Source: Omnitrophica bacterium GWA2_52_8 (GTDB lineage: Bacteria; Omnitrophota; Omnitrophia; Omnitrophales; Aquincolibacteriaceae). From it: a DNA stretch of 5,229 bases. The position numbers were made by a program, and so were the translations under genes. Below, one piece after another: positions 1 through 4,450 of this stretch; the stretch's first letter is position 1, and the number at the start of each line of letters is the position of its first letter. The stretch covers positions 5,678 to 10,906 of the forward strand of contig MHFC01000133.1 of assembly GCA_001804025.1 (NCBI GenBank), in the 5' to 3' direction. The notes under the pieces were generated by a model. The model made no database searches. It was given only the letters and a program-made list of their open reading frames with translations, and was not told the DNA's origin.

Positions 1-211
1 TGACCCCGAGAGCACTGTACATTACAGACATCCCGATGACATAGACCAGCGCGTGCGCAAAAGCATGCCAATGTCCCGGATGTTTTTTATCCTTGAATAA
101 AGACAGCGTCACCGAGAGCATGGGGTAAACACACGGAGTCAAATTCAGTCCCAGACCCAAGATAAAAACACCTAAATACGTCAGGCCGCCGCCAGGCAGT
201 TCATTGATCAT
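1..211 (-). CDS. DsbD/CcdA-family membrane protein, N-terminal part
   Basis: This gene runs off the left edge; only about 70 codons are visible. The family carries electrons across the inner membrane from cytoplasmic thioredoxin to periplasmic acceptors such as cytochrome c maturation or disulfide-isomerase proteins. The first helix contains LNLTPCVYPM, matching the TPC.YP motif whose cysteine is one of the two redox-active membrane cysteines of DsbD. The second helix region, HALVYVIGMSVMYSALGV, also matches the family. The protein goes straight into the first membrane helix, so it has no N-terminal periplasmic alpha domain as E. coli DsbD has. A C-terminal thioredoxin domain, if present, is out of view. 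It lies 31 bp after the glycosyltransferase stop and is probably cotranscribed with it. An in-frame ATG at 238 is possible, but the AAGGA beside it has no spacing, so I prefer 211, which has only a weak GGGA-type site. Family is confident; exact subfamily is not. Confidence 0.85.
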   Translation of the reverse strand, partial: MINELPGGGLTYLGVFILGLGLNLTPCVYPMLSVTLSLFKDKKHPGHWHAFAHALVYVIGMSVMYSALGV

Positions 212-242
212 GGGCGCCCGTCCCGCACATTGCCGCATTCCT

Positions 243-1877
243 TCATGCCAACCCCGCTTCCTGCCATGTCCGCCCGGTAAAGCGCTTCTCGCGTTCCGGA
301 TCATATTTGCGGTAAACGAGAAATCCGGGCAATTCCTCGTCCTCCGCCCCAAGTTTAAATTCCTTGAGCGGAATCCAGTCGATGAGCTTGTCGGAAACAT
401 CGGGAAAGGCAATCACTTCGAGCTGCGCGGGAAGATGTGCGCGCAGATGCTCCTCGGTAATCTTAATGCCGGCCCAGTCGCGGTCCATCAACGCCACGAC
501 ATCATGATAAAGCTTTTTCTCGGCCAAGAGATGAATCAGCGGCAAAGTCGGAAAATAGGTTTTGCCGGGGTGCGCCTGGGCATACCGGTAGGCTTCCAGC
601 GCAAAATTATGCTGCCGGCCGCTGGTCCACAAACGGTAGTAAGCCATGGGAATTCCGATCAGGCACAGGGCAAACGCCAGCAAGCCTGCGGCCCGGGTAA
701 GTTTCTGTCCCGCAAGGCTGCCGCCGAGGACGCCGGTTGTCATAAACCCCGTCGCCGCAGCAAGCGTAAAAAAATAGACGGCATAAGAAAAAGTGTTGTT
801 CGATCCCCCCACTTTAATATTTCCCAAAATCGATACCGGGATCATCCATAGGCCCAAAAAGAAATAAAGAAACCAGGGCCGCCGCATCCATCGGCCTTCG
901 GGAGTCGCGGACTGCTTATTGCCTCGCCCTGCCCCGATAAAAAGAATCAGCAGAATCACCCACGGAAGGAGACATTCCCGAGCAAGTTTTACTGCGGATT
1001 TGAACCCTACGGGGAAACCGCCGCCATCCCTGTAAGGATGGCGGCCCGGGATATAAAACATGTTCACAAACATGTCGTGGATCCCGTACATCCAGACAAA
1101 CAAGACAAGCAGCGCCGTTCCTGTCCCAAACAGACAAAAAAGATATCGGGCCGCCGTTTTTAAACCGTAGCGAAAGTACAAATAAAGCGGCAGCGCAATC
1201 ACCACAGGGACCGCAACCTGTTTCGACCAGACGGAACTGACCGCAAAAAAAGCCGAGAGCCACAGCCATTTTTTTTTTAAATCCCAATCATATTTTTGAA
1301 GAAAATAGCAGGCCATGGCGGCAAACCCGAGCGTGACAGCATCCGCATGAACGTTGAACGCCGCTTCTTTCAGTGTTGACGATAAAAAAGACAGCATACA
1401 GAAAATAAGAAAAAGCATCGTCCGGTGCAGACGTTCCGAGACAGCGTGAGATGCGGGCAAACGCAAGATCAAAAAGGCAGGAAAGAAAAAATAGAAAATA
1501 TTCAGAGTCTCCGCCAAGCGCATCGCGGTCATCGGTGAGCTTGACCCTGCTGCCGGAAGATAGGCCAAAGCCGCAATCGGGCCGTAAAGCGTGATCATGG
1601 CCGGACCGGCATCCGCCGGATAATAGAGGCGGAACCCGTAAGCAATCGCAAAGGTTTTTTGCAGACGGCTCCAGTTATGATATTGGTAAACGGAGGAAAA
1701 AATTTTTTCGCCGAGCAAAACACATACGGTCAAACCAAGAGCCGCAAGAAACAAAAACTCCGCAAGATTGGAGTTATGCCCATGAAATTTACGCTTCCGG
1801 AAAGCTACGGTGGCCATCGCCAGCAGGGCCGCGGAATAGTAGATAATAAGATGGTTGCGGGAAAGGTCAAAAATCAT
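243..1877 (-). CDS. polytopic membrane glycosyltransferase, GT-C fold (GT39/GT87-like)
   Basis: The 544-residue protein has about ten to twelve hydrophobic helices between residues 8 and 415, followed by a soluble tail of about 120 residues. This resembles GT-C enzymes that take a sugar from a polyprenyl-phosphate carrier and add it to an envelope glycan, lipid or protein. Supporting motifs are YYPADAGPAMITLYGP (85-100) in the first long outer loop, where GT-C enzymes keep an acidic catalytic residue (here Asp89 is the candidate), NVHADAVTLGF (175-185), SKQVAVPV (218-225) and KVGGSNNTFSYAV (355-367). These resemble uncharacterised bacterial ArnT-like proteins; the substrate cannot be read from the sequence. 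The start at 1877 follows AGGGGA with 5 bp spacing, and no better start is seen. Codons 200-203 include a run of ten A residues. The DsbD-like gene follows 31 bp downstream, so the two probably share a transcript. The general class is fairly sure, the exact family is not. Confidence 0.7.
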   Translation of the reverse strand: MIFDLSRNHLIIYYSAALLAMATVAFRKRKFHGHNSNLAEFLFLAALGLTVCVLLGEKIFSSVYQYHNWSRLQKTFAIAYGFRLYYPADAGPAMITLYGPIAALAYLPAAGSSSPMTAMRLAETLNIFYFFFPAFLILRLPASHAVSERLHRTMLFLIFCMLSFLSSTLKEAAFNVHADAVTLGFAAMACYFLQKYDWDLKKKWLWLSAFFAVSSVWSKQVAVPVVIALPLYLYFRYGLKTAARYLFCLFGTGTALLVLFVWMYGIHDMFVNMFYIPGRHPYRDGGGFPVGFKSAVKLARECLLPWVILLILFIGAGRGNKQSATPEGRWMRRPWFLYFFLGLWMIPVSILGNIKVGGSNNTFSYAVYFFTLAAATGFMTTGVLGGSLAGQKLTRAAGLLAFALCLIGIPMAYYRLWTSGRQHNFALEAYRYAQAHPGKTYFPTLPLIHLLAEKKLYHDVVALMDRDWAGIKITEEHLRAHLPAQLEVIAFPDVSDKLIDWIPLKEFKLGAEDEELPGFLVYRKYDPEREKRFTGRTWQEAGLA

Positions 1878-2034
1878 TTCCGTCCCCTGTTCCCTTAACC
1901 GTTCCCATGATTGGCGCGGGCAGGCTGACCGGACATGCGGAAAGATGACCGCGGGATACCGGCTTAAAAAATTCCTGCGCTCTTGCGGTACCGGGTGGAT
2001 CGTACGTATTCATGCTCATGTAATGTTTTCATTT

Positions 2035-2063
2035 AAATTAAGGGTGTTTATAAAAGGAGACAA
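2035..2063 (-). promoter_or_regulatory. weak candidate promoter for the glycosyltransferase gene
   Basis: On the minus strand, TTGTCT (2058-2063) and TAATTT (2035-2040) are separated by 17 bp. The -35 box matches the sigma70 consensus at 4 of 6 positions and the -10 box at 3 of 6. It lies in the most AT-rich part of the gap and would give a leader of about 150 nt. The boxes are poor enough that this may be chance. Confidence 0.2.
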
Positions 2064-2124
2064 GGATTGTCCTGCGTTTCAATCCATAAAATGAAGGAGG
2101 CACAGGATTAGCACATCGTCCAGA

Positions 2125-2150
2125 TTGAAATGATGGGTGATTCATTTCAA
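2125..2150. repeat. 9-bp perfect inverted repeat
   Basis: TTGAAATGA (2125-2133) and TCATTTCAA (2142-2150) are exact reverse complements around an 8-nt loop. No T-run follows on either strand, so it is not a canonical intrinsic terminator. A related TTTCAAT occurs about 50 bp to the left, near 2077. It could be a protein-binding site or a transcript hairpin; function unknown. Confidence 0.4.
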
Positions 2151-2203
2151 CCCCACAGCGCCCCGCACCCATCAAACCAAGATTGCCGCGGCGCTAACCC
2201 ACA

Positions 2204-2234
2204 TTTCTCATCGATTAGACGCATCGATGAGAAA
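2204..2234. repeat. 12-bp perfect inverted repeat just after the KTSC gene
   Basis: TTTCTCATCGAT (2204-2215) pairs perfectly with ATCGATGAGAAA (2223-2234) around a 7-nt loop. On the minus strand the hairpin starts 6 nt past the KTSC stop codon, the place expected for a transcript-end structure. It lacks a GC-rich stem and a following T-run, so it is not a standard Rho-independent terminator. It may protect the 3' end of the mRNA or be a repeated genomic element. Confidence 0.5.
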
Positions 2235-2240
2235 ACCGGA

Positions 2241-2453
2241 CTAACTTATCTTTTCGTAATCGTAACGGCCCTTGATTTCCCCGGAAAAGAAGGTGCCGAT
2301 GGATTCGGCATGAATTAATTTATGATGCATGTCGGCAGGGACGTTCTTAAAACGGTAAACCCCCCCGCGCCGGAATGTCACTTCCAAAACGCGCGTATTT
2401 TCATCATATCCGATCAGCGCAATCTCTCTCGAACGAACCGCTGTGCGATCCAT
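2241..2453 (-). CDS. small KTSC-domain protein
   Basis: The 70-residue protein is essentially one KTSC domain, a short fold known both as a stand-alone bacterial protein and at the C-terminus of some lysyl-tRNA synthetases. RNA binding has been suggested for it, but its function is not established. Matching features are IALIGYD (11-17), LEVTFRRGGVYRF (23-35) with Tyr33 in the central YxY-like position (YRF here), NVP (37-39) and AESIGTFFSGEIKGRY (49-64). It has no signal peptide or membrane helix, so it should be cytoplasmic. The ATG at 2453 is chosen because GGAGGAGG lies just upstream; an in-frame TTG at 2465 overlaps that ribosome site and is unlikely. It follows the DUF5329 gene by 87 bp and may have its own promoter. 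Confidence 0.82.
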   Translation of the reverse strand: MDRTAVRSREIALIGYDENTRVLEVTFRRGGVYRFKNVPADMHHKLIHAESIGTFFSGEIKGRYDYEKIS

Positions 2454-2455
2454 AG

Positions 2456-2463
2456 CCTCCTCC
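2456..2463 (-). promoter_or_regulatory. strong ribosome-binding site of the KTSC gene
   Basis: The minus strand reads GGAGGAGG-CT-ATG. Counting from the first GGAGG, the spacing is 5 bp. It fixes the start at 2453 and is the strongest Shine-Dalgarno sequence of the annotated genes in the window. Confidence 0.75.
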
Positions 2464-2465
2464 AA

Positions 2466-2478
2466 GGGTAAAATACCC
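2466..2478 (-). repeat. short palindrome abutting the KTSC ribosome site
   Basis: GGGTA (2466-2470) and TACCC (2474-2478) form a 5-bp stem with a 3-nt loop, ending 2 nt before the Shine-Dalgarno. If transcription starts near 2476 from the TATGAT box just upstream, this stem would be at or near the very 5' end of the mRNA. It could be an operator or a 5' stabilising hairpin; a chance palindrome is also plausible at this size. Confidence 0.35.
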
Positions 2479-2482
2479 GACT

Positions 2483-2511
2483 ATCATAACGGCTTTGATG
2501 GGATGAGAAAA
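2483..2511 (-). promoter_or_regulatory. candidate promoter for the KTSC gene, -10 only
   Basis: TATGAT (2483-2488) is a 5-of-6 match to the -10 box and lies 30 bp before the KTSC start. At 17 bp spacing the -35 position holds TTTTCT (2506-2511), a poor match inside a T/C-rich tract. Transcription could instead read through from the DUF5329 gene, since no clear terminator is seen between them. Confidence 0.3.
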
Positions 2512-2540
2512 GAAAAAAGAAGGCGGGAAATCAGATCCGG

Positions 2541-3125
2541 TTAAGCGGCCGTTCCGGAAGGAATCATCCTTGCTGCCGAAGAAGAAACAGCATCCTGGGT
2601 CGTCTTAGTATGGGATATCTCTGCCGGCTTCGAGATCATCGTAATGCCGCGGCTGAGGATCGCCTGAGCGAGAAATTTGAGTTCCCGCGCCAGAACCGCT
2701 TCCAAAGATTCCCATCGGCCCCCGGCCATTTGGACGAGGTAAGGCTCCCCCGTTTTATTGGAGTGCCCGCACACCCGGTGGACAAAATCGTCGGCTGTGA
2801 CAATGGGATCATTCCGGAACTGGCGGTGATTCATTTTCCATCGAAACCACAAGCTTGCGGTATTGCCGGGGTGTTTCGCCCCGTTGCGGTAATAAACCAG
2901 ACCGCTATCTCGGACCACATTGAGCAAGTAACTGATTTTGTCCTGTTCCGTAATGGTTTGGCGGGATTTCAGATAGTCTTCCACATAAGCGGCTCTGGAT
3001 TCGGCGGTTTGAAATAAAGAAATTTCCGGTATCGACAACGGATCATTTCCGCTCATCCCGGGTTTTGAGGCCGAGGAACAACCCGCTACAGAAATGAGGC
3101 ATAAAATGGCAACGAGGCTACGCAT
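2541..3125 (-). CDS. DUF5329-like lipoprotein
   Basis: The 194-residue protein starts with a lipoprotein signal, MRSLVAILCLISVAGC, with lipobox VAGC and lipidated Cys16, so it should be membrane-anchored facing the periplasm. Residues 61-152 follow the DUF5329 pattern: KISYLLNVVRDSG (63-75), YYRNG (78-82), ASLWFRWKMN (90-99), TADDFVHRV (110-118), TGEPYLV (125-131) and LARELKFL (145-152). The family's function is unknown. The last 40 residues are rich in Ser, Thr and Ala and look disordered. The ATG at 3125 is the only sensible start because it gives the full signal peptide, although no clear Shine-Dalgarno precedes it. A good promoter lies about 70 bp upstream, so this gene probably starts a transcript with the KTSC gene. 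Family assignment is by motif memory, not a search. Confidence 0.7.
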   Translation of the reverse strand: MRSLVAILCLISVAGCSSASKPGMSGNDPLSIPEISLFQTAESRAAYVEDYLKSRQTITEQDKISYLLNVVRDSGLVYYRNGAKHPGNTASLWFRWKMNHRQFRNDPIVTADDFVHRVCGHSNKTGEPYLVQMAGGRWESLEAVLARELKFLAQAILSRGITMISKPAEISHTKTTQDAVSSSAARMIPSGTAA

Positions 3126-3193
3126 GCAACACGCTTGAACTCGAATTTTCTACGCTAATTGAGGGTTTCAAATGACCGGCTTCCCCACAAAAA

Positions 3194-3223
3194 ATTGTAC
3201 ACCAGCCGGATAAAAATTGCCAA
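3194..3223 (-). promoter_or_regulatory. sigma70-type promoter for the DUF5329 lipoprotein gene
   Basis: TTGGCA (3218-3223) and TACAAT (3194-3199) sit 18 bp apart on the minus strand; each matches the consensus at 5 of 6 positions. Transcription would start near 3187, giving a leader of about 62 nt before the ATG at 3125. The promoter lies in the 151-bp gap after the alpha-like lipoprotein gene and suggests a new transcription unit. Confidence 0.6.
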
Positions 3224-3276
3224 CAATGGGCATCAAAACAGACAAAACCTACGCCCTTTCATCCGAAACCGGGCCG

Positions 3277-3903
3277 TCATGAATGCTCTGAAACTACCCC
3301 GGAACTTTGCCCTGTCTCATTTGCGGCTGAAAACGGCCGGTTAAGCACCTCAAAAGCCACGACAGGATGAGTGTCGCCTTTTACACCGGCAGAAAAAGGC
3401 ATCTCAACGAGAACCGAGTCGACAAAACAGCGCCGATGGTCCTGGGTACAATAATAAACGGTTGTTTCAAAAGACAAAATGCCTTCTCCCCGGTTAACCC
3501 TGTAGGGTATTTCAACCGGAAATACCATCTTGTCCCAATAGGCCCCCGACGGGTCAGAAATTTCGATGAGCCCCTGCGGCTGGGAACGGCTGCGCAGTTC
3601 AAATACCGTTTCCGGCGTAAAACCATACCCGTCCTGCAGATGCACTGAAAAAAGGATACGGCCATCCCCTTCCTTCAGGGTTACGGGCGGTTGATCAATC
3701 CGACGGACGAATCCGAGCGGCGAATCGCCCTTTCTAATTGCACGGGCTTCGCCGCTTGCGTTTTCGGAGGCTGTCAAAGAACCGCCGGAAGGAACACCCG
3801 CTTCATGAGGGGCCGGTTTGTGGCAAGCCATAACGGCCGCCGCAGGAATCAGGAACATCACGGCAAGGCTCCGTCGATTCATCCCGGGGTGGGCCATCCT
3901 CAT
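3277..3903 (-). CDS. lipoprotein with a DsbD-alpha / NHL-protein C-terminal-like domain
   Basis: The product (about 208 residues from this start) has a basic N-terminus, a hydrophobic core and a lipobox-like VMAC, then a Ser/Gly/Ala-rich linker, so it is probably a periplasm-facing lipoprotein. Roughly the central 110 residues look like an Ig-like redox domain: GRILFSVHLQDGYGFTPET, then DKMVFPVEIPYRV, then TVYYCTQDHRRCFVDSVLVE. The Cys pair, six residues apart, resembles both the DsbD alpha domain (Cys103/Cys109 in E. coli) and the C-terminal domain of bacterial thioredoxin-NHL proteins. I infer it exchanges disulfides in the periplasm, perhaps with the DsbD-like protein at 1-211, which lacks this domain. 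The start is uncertain: ATG 3903 has a weak GAG/GGG site, ATG 3882 gives the shortest signal peptide, and ATG 3924 has AAAGG too close. It follows tatA by 48 bp and is probably cotranscribed. Confidence 0.65.
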   Translation of the reverse strand: MRMAHPGMNRRSLAVMFLIPAAAVMACHKPAPHEAGVPSGGSLTASENASGEARAIRKGDSPLGFVRRIDQPPVTLKEGDGRILFSVHLQDGYGFTPETVFELRSRSQPQGLIEISDPSGAYWDKMVFPVEIPYRVNRGEGILSFETTVYYCTQDHRRCFVDSVLVEMPFSAGVKGDTHPVVAFEVLNRPFSAANETGQSSGVVSEHS

Positions 3904-3951
3904 TAAAAACCCGCTCGAAAACATGACCTTTAAAAAAGTTCCGGGAGGATT

Positions 3952-4122
3952 TTATGAAAGTTTTTTTGAGTTGTCATTGGAATCCGTGTCTTTCAGCGAT
4001 TTTTTAAACTCACGGATTCCTTCTCCGAATGCCCGGCCTATTTCCGGCAAGCGTTTGGCGCCAAAAAGCAGTAACACCACCACTAAAATGACGACAATTT
4101 CCAGCGGTCCCGGCATACTCAT
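3952..4122 (-). CDS. tatA: Sec-independent protein translocase subunit TatA/TatE
   Basis: This 56-residue protein has the classic TatA layout: a single N-terminal membrane helix ([16 protein letters not shown], 5-20), the hinge [16 protein letters not shown] (20-35) and an amphipathic helix reaching [10 protein letters not shown] (36-45), then a short charged tail. TatA oligomerises to form the pore through which TatC delivers folded proteins with twin-arginine signals. It is at the short end of the family and too short for a typical TatB. The start at 4122 follows AGGAG (4129-4133) with 6 bp spacing; the second Met at codon 3 fits that site less well. No tatC lies in the window, so the Tat genes are not grouped here. 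It probably heads a transcript with the alpha-like lipoprotein, driven by the promoter at 4262-4290. Confidence 0.93.
   Translation of the reverse strand: MSMPGPLEIVVILVVVLLLFGAKRLPEIGRAFGEGIREFKKSLKDTDSNDNSKKLS
3979..4020. repeat. 10-bp perfect inverted repeat inside tatA
   Basis: GGAATCCGTG (3979-3988) and CACGGATTCC (4011-4020) are exact reverse complements around a 22-nt loop. They fall in the tatA codons for G35-E38 and D45-S48. In the mRNA this would form a stem in the last third of the gene. It may slow decay or affect expression of the downstream lipoprotein, or be chance. Confidence 0.4.
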
Positions 4123-4148
4123 GTTGATCTCCTAGAACGATTTAGCTG

Positions 4149-4270
4149 CGTTATAACAGAACCTTAGCAAAATGGCCAGCCGGCGGCGTGTGCTTCCCAT
4201 AGGGGACAATACTTCACTGAGTATCCCTTATGGGCGCCGGCCATTTTGCAAAAGTTCAGTTATAATAACG
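4149..4270. repeat. 122-bp imperfect palindrome, MITE-like or structured leader
   Basis: The left arm begins CGTTATAAC and reaches GCAAAATGGCC (4167-4177). The right arm mirrors it from GGCCATTTTGC (4239-4249) to ATAACG at 4270. The outer arms are imperfect (one arm carries an extra TAT and a few mismatches), while the inner 11 bp are perfect. Further in, GGCG/CGCC, CCCATA/TATGGG (4196-4201 / 4229-4234), GGGG/CCCT (one G-U pair) and ATACT/AGTAT (4209-4213 / 4220-4224) continue the pairing to a 6-nt loop, so nearly the whole element folds into one long hairpin. It encodes no protein. It sits between tRNA-Pro and tatA and would lie at the 5' end of the tatA transcript. No target-site duplication is obvious. 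It could be a non-autonomous mobile repeat or an RNA regulatory leader; copy number would separate these. Confidence 0.75.
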
Positions 4271-4290
4271 AATCCACGGCCAATTCTCAA
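4262..4290 (-). promoter_or_regulatory. sigma70-type promoter for tatA
   Basis: TTGAGA (4285-4290) and TATTAT (4262-4267) are 17 bp apart on the minus strand, each matching the consensus at 5 of 6 positions. The predicted start is an A or G at about 4255-4257, giving a leader of about 133 nt before tatA. The -10 box lies inside the right end of the palindrome while the -35 box is outside it, so the hairpin stem would begin 6 to 8 nt into the transcript. Confidence 0.65.
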
Positions 4291-4330
4291 GCCTGATATC
4301 TGGGTTTCCGCCGATCTCATTCCAAATACG

Positions 4331-4405
4331 TCGGGGCGGCAGGATTTGAACCTGCGACATCCTGCTCCCAAAGCAGGCGCTCTAGCCAGGCTGAGCCACG
4401 CCCCG
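4331..4405 (-). tRNA. tRNA-Pro, anticodon TGG
   Basis: The gene folds into a full cloverleaf: acceptor stem CGGGGCG/CGCCCCG, D stem GCTC/GAGC, anticodon stem CCTGC/GCAGG with loop TTTGGGA, a 5-nt variable loop, and T stem GCAGG/CCTGC with loop TTCAAAT. The anticodon TGG reads proline CCA and, by wobble, other CCN codons. The C1-G72 pair and G37 are typical of bacterial proline tRNAs. The discriminator base is A at 4331, followed by CGT, so the CCA end is not encoded and must be added by tRNA nucleotidyltransferase. It lies 45 bp after rodA with no clear promoter of its own, so it may be processed from a rodA read-through transcript. Confidence 0.97.
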
Positions 4406-4450
4406 AAAACCGTCTTTCAATCGACCCGTTTCCCGCCGGCCCGCTGTTTC

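Larger units (their letters stand above)
1878..2240. other. 363-bp intergenic stretch without a convincing gene
   Basis: No reading frame here has a family resemblance, and the short ones on both strands lack a good combination of start, ribosome site and composition. It holds two perfect inverted repeats (2125-2150 and 2204-2234), an AT-rich segment at about 2021-2055, and a weak promoter-like pair for the glycosyltransferase gene. It separates the KTSC gene from the glycosyltransferase and is much longer than the other gaps in the window, so it may contain a regulatory leader, a small RNA or a decayed gene. Confidence 0.5.

Noticed and set aside
204..851. 215-codon plus-strand reading frame opposite the glycosyltransferase gene
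   Set aside because: It lies fully antisense to a gene with clear membrane helices and motifs, its product is Arg/Pro/Gln-rich without recognisable domains, and it is best explained as a shadow frame.
1867..2019. 50-residue minus-strand frame starting MSMNTYDPPG that overlaps the glycosyltransferase start by 11 nt
   Set aside because: The overlap looks like coupled translation, but there is no Shine-Dalgarno, no recognisable domain and a low-complexity G/P/V composition.
2056..2107. Plus-strand AAGGAG and AAGGAGG sequences preceding tiny frames
   Set aside because: The frames are 15 codons or fewer and lead to no plus-strand gene, so a leader peptide role has no target.
2038..2172. 44-residue minus-strand frame in the long gap
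   Set aside because: Weak start context, no family resemblance, and it runs across one of the inverted repeats.
2190..2247. Integron attC-like CTAAC / GTTAG words near the KTSC stop
   Set aside because: The words are in the same orientation rather than inverted, and the size and pairing expected of an attC site are missing.
2610..3017. 135-codon plus-strand reading frame opposite the DUF5329 gene
   Set aside because: No family resemblance and fully antisense to a gene with a clear signal peptide and domain pattern.
3955..4008. 17-residue plus-strand frame ([11 protein letters not shown]...) with a strong GGGAGG site, antisense to tatA
   Set aside because: The ribosome site is good, but the frame is very short, no promoter is evident and tatA on the other strand is certain. 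It could be a chance match.
4331..4405. tRNA-Pro as an integration site for a mobile island
   Set aside because: No direct repeat of the tRNA 3' end and no integrase gene is seen in the window; the neighbouring palindrome is too small for an island.
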